From Bacillus pinisoli (GTDB taxonomy: Bacteria > Bacillota > Bacilli > Bacillales > SA4): 64,000 nt of DNA. The notes beneath the pieces were generated by a model. That model saw only the letters and a list, made by a program, of their open reading frames with translations. It was not told where the DNA came from and made no database searches. Shown in pieces: positions 36,891-46,185 of this stretch. The position numbers were made by a program, and so were the translations under genes. Where the stretch lies: NCBI RefSeq assembly GCF_023036475.1, contig NZ_JAJQKI010000004.1, positions 310,001-374,000 of the forward strand, given 5' to 3'. The first letter of the stretch is position 1; each line of letters starts with the position of its first letter.

Positions 36891-36985
36891 TTTTGTGCAG
36901 TTATTCTTGATTTGTGTGCAAATCCCTAGAGTTTCTGTACAATCCCCTAATCTAGCATCTACGCTGATCTGGTTTTATGCGTAAC
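36891..36985. repeat. degenerate array with 21-bp period (TGTGCA motif)
   Basis: TGTGCA (36894), TGTGCA (36915) and TGTACA (36936) recur at exact 21-bp steps. Weaker versions follow at 36958 (TCTACG) and 36976 (TATGCG). It fills part of the 456-bp gap between dacB and the superoxide dismutase gene. Confidence 0.5.
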
Positions 36986-37060
36986 TACCTTCTTTTAAGG
37001 TTGGATCATATATTAATAGCTTTGTTCAACTAATAGATGCCTAAATTTTTGCTCAAAACC

Positions 37061-37082
37061 AAAAAACGCGACTGAGTCGCGC
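37061..37082 (-). terminator. terminator after the superoxide dismutase gene
   Basis: CGCGAC / GTCGCG with a three-base loop, followed on the minus strand by TTTTTTGG. Confidence 0.8.
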
Positions 37083-37092
37083 AAATTCCTTA

Positions 37093-37986
37093 TCAAAATG
37101 GCTTCCACTTTAATTTTGAAGCTTGATCAAATCTATCTTCTACCTCATCCCAGTTTACAACATTCCACCAATTCTTGATGTACTCGTTACGGTCTGCTTG
37201 ATATTGAAGATAATAAGCATGCTCCCATACGTCTAAAACTAGTAAAGGAATTGTATCCCACTGAGTCATCAACTGATGTTTCTCAGTCTGAAGAATTTCT
37301 AAGCGATGTGATCTTGGAGACCAGACGAGTAGTGTCCAACCAACACCCTCCACCTTACTCGCAGCTTCAGTAAAATGCTCTTTAAATCGATCAAAGCTTC
37401 CAAAATCCTTTTTTATTTGATTTAGCAAACCTCCAACTGGCAGGCCTCCACCATTTGGTTTCATAATAAACCAAAAAATGGAATGCAAATAATGCCCGGA
37501 CCCATGAAAGGCAGCCTCTCTTTCCCAGTGCTTTAACAGGTCATAATTATTCGTATATCTCGCCTTTTCCATCATTTTTTCCGCTTTGTTTAGACCATCA
37601 ACATAGCTTTGATGATGAGTATCATGATGAAGCTTCATAATCTCTTCTGATATATATGGTTCTAGTGCATCATATGGATAGGGGAGTGGTGGTAACACAT
37701 GCTCGCCAATCGGAACACGTCTATTAACTACATTTCGTTCTGCACCAAATAGAACTTGTGCCTTCTGAAACAATGTCACAACCATTCCCTTGACTTCATC
37801 TATCCCCTCTGTTGAGACTTCACCCTCGGAACTTAAATCTTCTACTTTTGCGGTAAGGATAGAAAGCTCTTGATCTAGCTGTAAATAAGGCTCTGCGGTT
37901 AGATTAAACTCTACTAACAATCCTTTTAGTTGGACTGCCCACTGAGCTACCTCTTGAAAGTACTCCATATATTTTTGATGTTCCAT
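37093..37986 (-). CDS. Fe/Mn superoxide dismutase with N-terminal helical extension (SodF-like)
   Basis: 297 residues. Residues 1-90 form an extra helical, acidic region with no clear family. The SOD domain follows (about 95-295), with metal ligands in HHDTHHQSYV, HGSGHYLHSIFW and VLDVWEHAYYLQY. A standard SOD is about 200 residues, so this is the long form like B. subtilis SodF. Fe versus Mn use is not settled by sequence. AGGAGGG six bases before the ATG at 37986 sets the start. It interrupts the dacB-ypuI neighbourhood seen in B. subtilis. Confidence 0.87.
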   Translation of the reverse strand: MEHQKYMEYFQEVAQWAVQLKGLLVEFNLTAEPYLQLDQELSILTAKVEDLSSEGEVSTEGIDEVKGMVVTLFQKAQVLFGAERNVVNRRVPIGEHVLPPLPYPYDALEPYISEEIMKLHHDTHHQSYVDGLNKAEKMMEKARYTNNYDLLKHWEREAAFHGSGHYLHSIFWFIMKPNGGGLPVGGLLNQIKKDFGSFDRFKEHFTEAASKVEGVGWTLLVWSPRSHRLEILQTEKHQLMTQWDTIPLLVLDVWEHAYYLQYQADRNEYIKNWWNVVNWDEVEDRFDQASKLKWKPF

Positions 37987-38110
37987 TTTATCCCTCCTGT
38001 TACGTTCACCCACTATCATATGGCCCCTTTCATCCAAAAGTGCTACACGGACAAATGAAATCTACAGGCAGGAAATAAAGGATCTCCTTTTATATAGAGC
38101 TAGTAAACAC

Positions 38111-38150
38111 AAAAAAAAGGATTGATTCCTGTTTATTCAGGAGTCAATCC
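38111..38150 (-). terminator. terminator after ypuI
   Basis: GGATTGATTCCTG / CAGGAGTCAATCC, a 13-bp stem with poly-T on the minus strand. It closes the scpA-scpB-orf-ypuI unit. Confidence 0.88.
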
Positions 38151-38159
38151 TTAACTTTT

Positions 38160-38648
38160 TTATGATTGCATCATCTTTGTACGATAATCAGTTTCATAAT
38201 ATTCAAGCTCTTCTCTAACTTTTTGAAATTGACCCTCAAGCTTAGAGAATAAAACTGCTAAGGAAGCAGGAGCTTCGTCTGAGAATTTAATTGCATTTTT
38301 GCCTGTATAAGCTGAACGACTATTTTCAAACCAGACATCGTTTTTGGGTGAGAAAAACTCTTCAATACATTGATGATAGATCTTGTATAAGGTTTTCTCC
38401 GCAGCTGGCTTTCTGAAAGGAGTCGTATTTAGTACAACATGACAAGCATCAAGTCCTTCTTCACAAAAAACCACTAAACGTCTCAATCCAGATAAAAGCT
38501 GCTTATAATACTCTTCCTTATCTTCACTGCCTTCACTTTTTAGTGCATCAATCGTTACTCCGTTTAAATAATCTGAAACAACTGTTACCGTTTCATCAAG
38601 GAATGCCTCAACTTGCTCTATTTGACTTAATACTATATCGTTTCCCAT
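38160..38648 (-). CDS. ypuI: YpuI, DUF3907 protein
   Basis: 162 residues, predicted helical and cytosolic, with no membrane segment. The pattern FLDETVTVVSDYLNGVT ... CEEGLDACHVVLN ... FFSPKNDVWFENSRSAYTG is what I associate with DUF3907/YpuI, and the locus agrees. Function unknown. The surrounding unit carries scpAB. Confidence 0.78.
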   Translation of the reverse strand: MGNDIVLSQIEQVEAFLDETVTVVSDYLNGVTIDALKSEGSEDKEEYYKQLLSGLRRLVVFCEEGLDACHVVLNTTPFRKPAAEKTLYKIYHQCIEEFFSPKNDVWFENSRSAYTGKNAIKFSDEAPASLAVLFSKLEGQFQKVREELEYYETDYRTKMMQS

Positions 38649-38696
38649 TGTTGCTTTCCTCCAAATTATCCAATTTTTTTATTTATATGTAGAAAT

Positions 38697-39113
38697 CTAC
38701 GGTTGTTCAATAAACAAAAGTGGAGATTCCAATTGATAGCTTCCTTTATCAGCAAGAACCTGGAAGAGTTCTTTCACCTTATTGTAATCTATGTCTTTAA
38801 AGTATTGTGAGAACTCTTTTTGTGTATTTACGTATACTCTCTTCCTGTTGCGAAATCCTGGATTCTTCAATAAGCATACAAGAGCAACGATGTCTTTAAA
38901 CAAAACATCTCTTCCTGATACTTGAAAAACAGGGTCTTCTGTAAAAGGAGTAAACTCTGGAAATACTTCATCAAAGTAACGGATATATAGGAGATGAAAC
39001 GTTTTTTCTTCTCCATCTTCAACAAATGTTACTTCTGATTGATTAAAGAAGTCTTCAGAGGTATTAGGCTGTGCCTTTTCTAACTCAAACCCAGAACAAT
39101 CAATAATTTGCAT
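38697..39113 (-). CDS. hypothetical protein between scpB and ypuI
   Basis: I do not recognise this 138-residue protein. It is acidic and soluble, with alternating beta-like and helical stretches (FHLLYIRYFDEVFPEF, then RDVLFKDIVALVCLLKNPGF) and no signal or membrane segment. It lies in the same direction as scpA and scpB, 44 bases after scpB, so it is probably cotranscribed. As I recall, B. subtilis has no gene in this position. Confidence 0.68.
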   Translation of the reverse strand: MQIIDCSGFELEKAQPNTSEDFFNQSEVTFVEDGEEKTFHLLYIRYFDEVFPEFTPFTEDPVFQVSGRDVLFKDIVALVCLLKNPGFRNRKRVYVNTQKEFSQYFKDIDYNKVKELFQVLADKGSYQLESPLLFIEQP

Positions 39114-39157
39114 AGTCTCACCTTTCTATCTGCTGTTTGTTCCATCTTACCATAACT

Positions 39158-39748
39158 TTACGTTAGATCTTCAAAAGCTTCTGCAAATTTTTCAAAAAAT
39201 AAGTCAGCTTCTTCTTGAACAAACTCATCTGAGGTCTGTTCAGGTAATTTTGGTAATTCCTCAATAGACTTCAATCCAAAATAATCTAAAAATTCTTTAG
39301 TTGTACCATATAAAATGGCACGACCTGTTCCTTCTACTCTTCCAACTTCTTTGATTAACAGCTTTCCAACAAGGGTCTGAATGGGTCTATCCGTTTTCAC
39401 CCCTCGGATATCTTCAATCTCGGCTCTTGTGATTGGTTGCTTATAAGCCACAATGGCTAGTGTTTCAAGAGCAGCTTGTGAAAGAGTGTTGTTGGATGGA
39501 TTTTCCATTAACTTTTTAAAATAAGGGGCATGTTCTTTCTTTGTTGCTAATTGATACGCACCAGCAATCTCAATTATGCGTATCCCTCTATCCTCTTGAT
39601 CATATTCTTTTTTCATTTCAGTTAAAATATCTTCTACTGTGTCTGCATGGAGCTCAAGAACTAACGAAATTTGTTTAATACTTAGCCCTTCGTCCCCTGC
39701 TGCAAAGAGTAGGCCTTCAATAATCGCTTTCCATTTATGAATGTCCAA
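39158..39748 (-). CDS. scpB: ScpB, segregation and condensation protein
   Basis: 196 residues with two winged-helix domains (about 5-85 and 95-165). Family stretches are [18 protein letters not shown] and [25 protein letters not shown]. ScpB with ScpA and SMC forms the bacterial condensin. The 5' end overlaps scpA by 14 bases. The C-terminal 30 residues are acidic and probably disordered. Confidence 0.94.
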   Translation of the reverse strand: MDIHKWKAIIEGLLFAAGDEGLSIKQISLVLELHADTVEDILTEMKKEYDQEDRGIRIIEIAGAYQLATKKEHAPYFKKLMENPSNNTLSQAALETLAIVAYKQPITRAEIEDIRGVKTDRPIQTLVGKLLIKEVGRVEGTGRAILYGTTKEFLDYFGLKSIEELPKLPEQTSDEFVQEEADLFFEKFAEAFEDLT

Positions 39749-40514
39749 TAGTAGATTCTCCTTTCTTTAGCGAAAGAAAAATGGCCGAAAAATTCTGTGT
39801 CTGTTCTATAAGAATCGTATCGGTTTTCATCAATTCAAGTAATGCTAGAAACGTAACAACAATATGTTCTTTATCCTCATAAGGAAAAAGGTCTAAAAAG
39901 TTCTTTCTTTCATTAACTTGTAATGAAGACAGCTCAGACATAATCTGTTCCATTCTTATTTCAATAGGTATTTCCTGACGAGTAATACGGGTTTGCAAAG
40001 GTCTCTGTAACTTCTTACGGCGAAGAAGCTTTTGGAATGCCCCAAGCATGTCATATATATTTACATCAAGATTAACCTTTTCTTCTTCTCCGCTTATAAA
40101 TTCACTAAGATCACTAGGTGCTCTTGTAAACATTTGCCCACGTTCTTCTTCTAAATTCTTAAGGTCTTCCGCGGCTTCTTTATACTTACGATATTCAATT
40201 AATCGATTCATTAACTCATCACGAGGATCTTCTTCCATGTCAAATTCCATATCCTCGTCAAATAACTCCTCCTCTTGTTTAGGAAGGAGTAGTTTACTCT
40301 TTATTTCTAAAAGCGTGGCCGCCATCACTAAATACTCACTTGCAACATCCAGCTGCAATTCCTGCATGGCATATATGTATAATAAGTATTGCTCAGTAAG
40401 CTCAGCCATAGGTATATCATATACATCAATCTCATATCGATTTATTAAATGCAACAAAAGGTCTAATGGACCTTCAAATGCATCAAGCTTAACACTATAT
40501 TGTTGCACGATCAT
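39735..40514 (-). CDS. scpA: ScpA, segregation and condensation protein (kleisin)
   Basis: 259 residues. The N-terminal SMC-head-binding part ([22 protein letters not shown], residues about 13-34), an acidic central linker (about 90-115), and a C-terminal winged helix (about 180-250). Kleisin subunit of the SMC-ScpAB complex. First gene of the scp unit; divergent from ypuF with 180 bases between. That gap contains two copies of ACGCGT around 40535-40552. Confidence 0.94.
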   Translation of the reverse strand: MIVQQYSVKLDAFEGPLDLLLHLINRYEIDVYDIPMAELTEQYLLYIYAMQELQLDVASEYLVMAATLLEIKSKLLLPKQEEELFDEDMEFDMEEDPRDELMNRLIEYRKYKEAAEDLKNLEEERGQMFTRAPSDLSEFISGEEEKVNLDVNIYDMLGAFQKLLRRKKLQRPLQTRITRQEIPIEIRMEQIMSELSSLQVNERKNFLDLFPYEDKEHIVVTFLALLELMKTDTILIEQTQNFSAIFLSLKKGESTIGHS

Positions 40515-40695
40515 CCCACCATTATTATCCTTTACACGCGTTTCTACGCGTAAAAATAAGCTATACTAAGTATAGACGATATTAAAAGCTAGTCCAATAA
40601 AATTTTATTAGAAAAACTTGGTTTTGTCCGTGTCATACCAAATATTCATGATACACTACTAATAAAGTTTTTTAAATTTAAGGTGAGGTGAAGGG

Positions 40696-41220
40696 ATGTT
40701 TCCGCAAGCCTATATTAATTATTTGGTACACTTCCATGGAGATCGTGATTATTTCGAATGTCATGAGGAACTAGAAGAATATTGGAAAGAAGATGATAGG
40801 GATCATCGAAAGGATTATTGGGTAGCATTTATACAAGTGGCCGTCTCTTTATACCATCAAAGACGAAACAATTTCAAAGGGTCTTTACGAATGATGAATA
40901 ATGCAAGAACGATCCTTCAAAATGAAAAGGAAAACGTCACAAAACTGGGCCTTCATTTTGAAAAGCTATTGTCCATTCTCGACCAAAGAATTGCTGCTAT
41001 TGAGTTGGAACAACCATATGCAAGTATATCTCTTCCCATTACAAATCAGACTCTCTTGACATTGTGTCAAAAAGAATGCGAAAAAAGAGGACTAATTTGG
41101 AACTCTGCTAGTAATTTAAATGATGAGTATCTTGTCCATAAACATAAGCTTAGAGATCGTGCGGATGTCATACAAGAACGTCTGAAACAAAAAGAACTAA
41201 AGAAGAATCGGACACAATAA
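40696..41220 (+). CDS. ypuF: YpuF, DUF309 protein
   Basis: 174 residues. N-terminal DUF309 helical domain (about 8-75) with FHGDRDYFECHEELEEYWKE and YWVAFIQVAVSLYHQRR; the C-terminal part is charged. Function unknown. Length and locus agree with B. subtilis YpuF. AGGTGAGG precedes the ATG. Convergent with ribT across a two-way terminator. Confidence 0.88.
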   Translation: MFPQAYINYLVHFHGDRDYFECHEELEEYWKEDDRDHRKDYWVAFIQVAVSLYHQRRNNFKGSLRMMNNARTILQNEKENVTKLGLHFEKLLSILDQRIAAIELEQPYASISLPITNQTLLTLCQKECEKRGLIWNSASNLNDEYLVHKHKLRDRADVIQERLKQKELKKNRTQ

Positions 41221-41252
41221 AAAGGCTGTCGAACGAATCGACAAGCCTTTTA
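41221..41252. terminator. bidirectional terminator between ypuF and ribT
   Basis: AAAAGGCTGTCGA / TCGACAAGCCTTTT stem with T runs on both strands. It ends both the ypuF transcript and the rib operon. Confidence 0.88.
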
Positions 41253-41636
<384 letters not shown>

Positions 41637-41752
41637 TCATTACTGAAATAACGTTCTAATGGATAGATTATAACAAAATTCTTCAGGAATTTGTTAATAA
41701 AAATCTATAACACCTAAAATCTATTATTACTTAAGTCCTATATCTTTAAACA

Positions 41753-42223
41753 TTAAGCTTGAAATGAGCGTGCTAAATTAGCCATTTCGATAGCTGAAGC
41801 AGCTGCTTCCCAGCCTTTATTACCAGCTTTTGTCCCAGCTCTCTCTACAGCTTGCTCAATTGTATCTGTTGTTAAAACACCAAATATAACCGGTACACCT
41901 GATTGCATGGAAGTCGTAGCAACTCCTTTTGCTACTTCGTTACAAACATAGTCAAAATGTGGAGTAGATCCACGGATGACTGTACCTAGAGTAATGACAG
42001 CATCATACTTATTTGTTTCTACCATTTTTTTTGCGATTAAAGGAATTTCAAATGCACCTGGCACCCATGCAACATCTACATCTTCTTCATTAATACCATG
42101 TCTTCTTAACGCATCTTGCGCTCCACCAAGAAGCTTGCTTGTAATAAATTCATTAAAACGCCCTACAACAATTCCTACTTTTAAACCTGTACCTACTAAA
42201 TGTCCTTCAAATACCTTACCCAT
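41753..42223 (-). CDS. ribH: RibH, lumazine synthase
   Basis: 156 residues. It condenses 5-amino-6-ribitylamino-uracil with dihydroxybutanone phosphate. Active-site stretches are [42 protein letters not shown] and the [11 protein letters not shown] loop. Forms 60-mer capsids in Bacillus relatives. Riboflavin operon member. Confidence 0.95.
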   Translation of the reverse strand: MGKVFEGHLVGTGLKVGIVVGRFNEFITSKLLGGAQDALRRHGINEEDVDVAWVPGAFEIPLIAKKMVETNKYDAVITLGTVIRGSTPHFDYVCNEVAKGVATTSMQSGVPVIFGVLTTDTIEQAVERAGTKAGNKGWEAAASAIEMANLARSFQA

Positions 42224-42347
42224 CTATACTCATCTCCTGTTATCTATACTTTGTTTAGCTTTATAAAATTTAGAACAACACAGTTAAATTCATTATGTAT
42301 GCTGTAATCATACATAATTCGCTATTGTGACGCAATCATAACGAGCT

Positions 42348-43541
42348 TTAAAAATGAAGCATATGTCCCAGTTTTTCATGCTTTGTCTTCAAATAGCTTT
42401 CATTTTCTTTCTTCGTTGGAAGCTGAATAGGAATTCGGTCCACTACCTCTAAGCCATATCCTTCTAGACCGGCGATTTTTCTTGGATTGTTCGTTAAAAG
42501 CTTCATTTTCTTGATCCCTAGATCCCTTAGTATTTGCGCGCCAATCCCATAATCACGCAAATCCGGAGCAAAGCCTAACTGCTCATTAGCTTCAACCGTA
42601 TCATACCCTTTTTCTTGAAGCTTATAGGCACGCATTTTATTGATTAAACCAATGCCTCTTCCTTCTTGACGCATGTATAATAGAACACCGTTACCTTCCT
42701 TCTCGATTTGGGACAAAGCTGCATGAAGTTGTGGTCCACAATCACATCTAAACGAACCAAATACATCACCAGTTAAACACTCTGAATGAACACGTACTAA
42801 AACAGGCTCATCTTCAAGTATTTCACCTTTAACTAACGCTACATGTTCTTGACGGTCTACTACATTTGAATAACCAACTGCTTTAAAATCACCGAACTCA
42901 CTTGGTAACTGTATTTCCACTTCTCTTGTGACTAGTTTTTCTTTCTTTCTTCGATAAGAAATTAAATCTTTGATGGTAATCATCTTTAAGTCGAACTCAT
43001 CTGCTATAACTCGAAGATCTGGTACACGTGCCATTGTCCCGTCTTCTTTAATAATTTCACAAATTACACCAGCAGGTTCTGAACCACATAACCTAGCTAA
43101 ATCAACAGCTGCCTCTGTATGCCCCGCTCTTCTGAGAACCCCTCCATCCTTTGCAATTAAAGGGAAAATATGTCCTGGTCGTTTAAAATCCCCTGCTCTT
43201 GCTTCTGGATCAATCAGTCGTTTAATGGTCTCTGAACGCTCATACGCGCTTATTCCTGTTGTCGTGGTCTTATAGTCAACACTTACCGTAAAAGCTGTGC
43301 CGTGAGGGTCCGTATTCTGCCCAACCATTGGTGCCAAGTCTAAGCGAAATGCAGTTTCTTGTGTAATCGGTGCACATACTAGTCCTCTACCATGTTTGAT
43401 CATGAAGTTAATAACTTCTGGGCTTGCTTTGTCAGCTAAAGCGACAAAGTCACCTTCATTCTCCCTATCTTCGTCGTCACAGACAATGACCACATTTCCC
43501 TGCATTAATTCATATATAGCTTCTTCTATTCGGTCGAACAT
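42348..43541 (-). CDS. ribA: RibBA, bifunctional DHBP synthase / GTP cyclohydrolase II
   Basis: 397 residues. The N-terminal DHBP synthase (about 1-200; [11 protein letters not shown] acidic loop, [14 protein letters not shown]) makes 3,4-dihydroxy-2-butanone 4-phosphate. The C-terminal GTP cyclohydrolase II (about 205-395) has the zinc ligands C-x10-C-x-C in [17 protein letters not shown] and the RQEGRGIGL catalytic loop. Supplies both precursors of riboflavin. The spacing to ribE is 31 bases. Confidence 0.95.
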   Translation of the reverse strand: MFDRIEEAIYELMQGNVVIVCDDEDRENEGDFVALADKASPEVINFMIKHGRGLVCAPITQETAFRLDLAPMVGQNTDPHGTAFTVSVDYKTTTTGISAYERSETIKRLIDPEARAGDFKRPGHIFPLIAKDGGVLRRAGHTEAAVDLARLCGSEPAGVICEIIKEDGTMARVPDLRVIADEFDLKMITIKDLISYRRKKEKLVTREVEIQLPSEFGDFKAVGYSNVVDRQEHVALVKGEILEDEPVLVRVHSECLTGDVFGSFRCDCGPQLHAALSQIEKEGNGVLLYMRQEGRGIGLINKMRAYKLQEKGYDTVEANEQLGFAPDLRDYGIGAQILRDLGIKKMKLLTNNPRKIAGLEGYGLEVVDRIPIQLPTKKENESYLKTKHEKLGHMLHF

Positions 43542-43572
43542 TTATGTCATCCCCAATCATCATAAAATTGTA

Positions 43573-44223
43573 TTACAAATAGCCATGCTCTCGTAAGAAG
43601 CTCTCTGACACACCTTGGGATTTTGATTCTTTTTCTCTCAGCATGACAAACTGTTCAATATATTTTGCTAATATATCACATTCTAAATTAACGATTTCTC
43701 CTATACCTTTTCCACCTAATATGGTTTCCGCCATTGTATGTGGAATGAGCGATATGGTAAAGCTTTGATCGGTTGTTCCAAATACAGTGAGACTCGTACC
43801 ATCTACACAAATGGATCCCTTAAGTAAAATAAAGCGTCTCAATTCTTCAGGTATTTCAATTTCGTAATAAACAGCGTTAGACACTCTCGTTTTTTTAATG
43901 ATTTTGCCTATTCCATCTACGTGTCCAGAAACGAAATGGCCACCAAACCGTCCATTTGCTGCCATCGCTCTTTCTAGGTTAACGTGCGAACCCGCTTTTA
44001 AGGTTTGAAGTGAAGTAGCTCTAACCGTTTCAGGCATAATATCAACAGTAAATTTATTATTTGTAAAAGAGGTAACTGTTAAGCATACCCCGTTTACTGA
44101 AATACTATCTCCTAGATGAACATCGCTTACTACTTTTTGTGCCTGTATGGTCAGGACAATTGCTTCCCCATGTTGTACCATACGATCGACTGTACCAATT
44201 TCTTCAACTATTCCAGTAAACAA
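43573..44223 (-). CDS. ribE: RibE, riboflavin synthase alpha chain
   Basis: 216 residues. Two lumazine-binding repeats (about 1-97 and 98-200), each with a GDSIxVNGxCLTV or KGSICVDGTSLTV strand, the mark of riboflavin synthase. The start is taken as TTG at 44223, giving FTGIVEEIG after the initiator as in other family members; AAAGGGGTGA lies upstream. An ATG six codons earlier overlaps this site. It overlaps neither catalytic repeat. The last enzyme of riboflavin synthesis. Confidence 0.93.
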   Translation of the reverse strand: MFTGIVEEIGTVDRMVQHGEAIVLTIQAQKVVSDVHLGDSISVNGVCLTVTSFTNNKFTVDIMPETVRATSLQTLKAGSHVNLERAMAANGRFGGHFVSGHVDGIGKIIKKTRVSNAVYYEIEIPEELRRFILLKGSICVDGTSLTVFGTTDQSFTISLIPHTMAETILGGKGIGEIVNLECDILAKYIEQFVMLREKESKSQGVSESFLREHGYL

Positions 44224-44227
44224 GTCA

Positions 44228-45319
44228 TCACCCCTTTTCAATCGGCACTGAAATTATTTTTATATCTTGACCAAGTTGAGTAATAGATTTAAACGTCAAA
44301 GGATGGGCATCACTCATATTAATAATCCCTTCACCTCCGATAAAACCTGGAGCCTCTCGTCCACCTACTAGCTTAGGAGCGATGTATGTGACAACCTGGT
44401 TAAACGCTTTCTCCATTAAGAAGCTGCCATTCACTTCTGAACCACCTTCCACCAAAATAGATGTAATAGCGTGCTCTCCCAGTTTAGATAAAAGGTCTGT
44501 TATTGTTATTTTTTCACTTTCAAGTTCAATAAGCTTTACACCCTGATTTATATAGGCTTGTTTTTTCTCATCTGAATGATTCGATAAGGTAACAATCCAC
44601 GTCTCTGCTATTTGATCAGTCACCACTTTTGCATCTAGCGGAGTTCTTAGATGGTGATCCAGGATTATCCTGATTGGATGTAAGCCACCAGCTTGTAATC
44701 TTGTGGTGAGACTTGGATTATCAGCGATAACTGTGTTCACTCCAACTAAAATGGCGTCATGAAGATGACGGTATTTGTGTACATCTTCTCTTGCCTCACT
44801 ACCCGTAATCCATTTACTACTACCAGATACAGTAGCTGTTTTCCCATCTAATGTAGTAGCAGTTTTTAGGGTGACATATGGTTTTTTAGTTGAGATATAG
44901 TAGAAGAACATATCATAAAGTTCATTAGCTTCTTTCTCAAGAATGCCCACTTCAACATCTATTCCTGCGCGTCTTAATCTCTCAATTCCTTTCCCACCTA
45001 CTAGGGGGTTAGGATCCTTCGTCGCAATAACCACTCTTTTTACATGATGATCAATCAGTAAATTAGCACAAGGTGGAGTCTTACCAAAATGACTACAAGG
45101 TTCTAACGTGACATAAACAGTCGAGTTTTCAGCATGAGTTCCTGCCATTTTAATGGCCTGAACTTCTGCATGCCCTTCCCCTGCTTTCAGATGTGCTCCC
45201 ATCCCGACAATGCGTCCGTCTTTCACAATAACTGACCCCACAGGAGGATTTGGACTCGTTTGGCCTTTTACACTTTGAGCCAAGTTAAGGGCTATTCTCA
45301 TGTAATCAAGATCATTCAT
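44228..45319 (-). CDS. ribD: RibD, bifunctional deaminase / reductase
   Basis: 363 residues. N-terminal cytidine-deaminase-like domain (about 1-145) with zinc ligands in HAEVQAI and PCSHFGKTPPC; C-terminal NADPH reductase (about 146-360, KTATTLDGKTATVSGSSKWITG, ILVEGGSEVNGSFL). Carries out the second and third steps of riboflavin synthesis. First gene of the rib operon. AAAGGAGG precedes the ATG. Its leader holds the FMN riboswitch and an inserted MITE-like element. Confidence 0.95.
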   Translation of the reverse strand: MNDLDYMRIALNLAQSVKGQTSPNPPVGSVIVKDGRIVGMGAHLKAGEGHAEVQAIKMAGTHAENSTVYVTLEPCSHFGKTPPCANLLIDHHVKRVVIATKDPNPLVGGKGIERLRRAGIDVEVGILEKEANELYDMFFYYISTKKPYVTLKTATTLDGKTATVSGSSKWITGSEAREDVHKYRHLHDAILVGVNTVIADNPSLTTRLQAGGLHPIRIILDHHLRTPLDAKVVTDQIAETWIVTLSNHSDEKKQAYINQGVKLIELESEKITITDLLSKLGEHAITSILVEGGSEVNGSFLMEKAFNQVVTYIAPKLVGGREAPGFIGGEGIINMSDAHPLTFKSITQLGQDIKIISVPIEKG

Positions 45320-45355
45320 TTAAGATCCTCCTTTCATGATGTGGACATTATAAAA

Positions 45356-45549
45356 GGCTCTTTTCTAAAACTTTGTTGCTTTTCAAGCCCATATCTCTAA
45401 AAACCTACCCTTTTTTGTTGGTAAAACCGAAGTGATCAGTGTTAGAAAAGAGCAACTCACTATATTTAAAGCACTGGTCACTGTACTACCTAGTAAAAAT
45501 CCGGCTTCCTGAGATTTTTACGAAAGCAACAATCTTTACGAAAACAGCC
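45356..45549 (+). mobile_element. MITE-like element, copy 6 (194 bp, full length) with perfect 8-bp target duplication
   Basis: Left end GGCTCTTTTCTAAAACTTTG and right end ...CTTTACGAAAACAGCC are imperfect inverted repeats with a common TTGTTGCTTT core. TTATAAAA at 45348-45355 is repeated exactly at 45550-45557. It has landed between the FMN riboswitch terminator and the ribD ribosome binding site, so it is part of the ribD leader RNA. Confidence 0.88.
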
Positions 45550-45556
45550 TTATAAA

Positions 45557-45589
45557 AACAAAAAACCCTAGGACTACAATCCTAAGGGT
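45557..45589 (-). terminator. expression-platform terminator of the FMN riboswitch
   Basis: ACCCTAGGA / TCCTAAGGGT stem followed on the minus strand by TTTTTTGTTTTT. It lies 136 bases downstream of the aptamer. Confidence 0.85.
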
Positions 45590-45724
45590 GATGTATGTAT
45601 ATACGAATTAAGAGGAGATTGATGCGCAACCCTAATAACCCTAATTTGACTATAAAAATGTCGAAAAAGGGTATAAGGACAGAATTTTTCTAATAAGAAA
45701 AAAACGCCTCTTACGTATTCCTAC

Positions 45725-45863
45725 ATCCTTCTCCCATCCAGACTATACTGTCGGCTTTGGAATTTCACCAAATCAGCCAAATTATTGTTATAAAAAGGCT
45801 CACGGGCTCTGAATCATTAGATTCTTACCGCCGGTAGGGAATTTCACCCTGCCCCGAAGGATT
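45725..45863 (-). ncRNA. FMN riboswitch (RFN element)
   Basis: On the minus strand the conserved blocks GGGGCAGGGTGAAATTCCC, ACCGGCGGTAAGA, AGCCCGTGAGCC, GGTGAAATTCC and GCCGACAGTATAGTC-GGATGGGAGAAGG occur in order, closed by ATCCTTC/GAAGGAT ends. It represses the rib operon when FMN is abundant through the terminator at 45557-45589. Confidence 0.97.
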
Positions 45864-45964
45864 GATATTACTTGATATATGTAATTTTCATTATTATACC
45901 ATATATGAAAGGTGTATTGTCTAGTAAAGGAAATTGAAAGCTTTTTCTGTAGTCACCTGTTTTG

Positions 45965-46090
45965 TGATATTCCAAGTCTATAGTGTGAAATTATTGATTT
46001 TTTAATGGAATTAACTAAAGAAAACTGGAATAATAGAAAATTTCGTGGAATAAGTTAATTTTTTCGTGAAATACGTTTAACACGGATAAC
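45965..46090. repeat. degenerate array with 20-21-bp period (GTGGAAT motif)
   Basis: TGATA (45965), TGAAA (45986), TGGAA (46006), TGGAA (46026), TGGAA (46046), TGAAA (46067) recur at steps of 21, 20, 20, 20 and 21 bases. TTTCGTGGAATAAGTTAATT and TTTCGTGAAATACGTTTAA are adjacent units. Lies between the FMN riboswitch and a small ORF; nothing else was found in this stretch. Confidence 0.55.
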
Positions 46091-46145
46091 AAACAGGTTC
46101 AAACATGAAAAGATGTGGCTTTGACACCACACCTTTACCAATTTT

Positions 46146-46177
46146 AGCTTGAAAAGAAACAAAGTTTTAGAAAAAGC
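46146..46177 (-). repeat. terminal fragment of the MITE-like family
   Basis: AGCTTGAAAAGAAACAAAG followed by TTTTAGAAAAAGC equals the end of the full-length copies with few changes. No second end is present. Confidence 0.55.
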
Positions 46178-46185
46178 ATTACTTA

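Noticed and set aside
40530-40553. Two ACGCGT palindromes between scpA and ypuF
   Set aside because: Short and could occur by chance. No spacing or operator type fits a known regulator, so no feature is claimed.
40048-40569. Long open frame on the plus strand opposite scpA (173 codons)
   Set aside because: Ser-rich composition typical of an antisense reading of an acidic protein; scpA is certain on the other strand.
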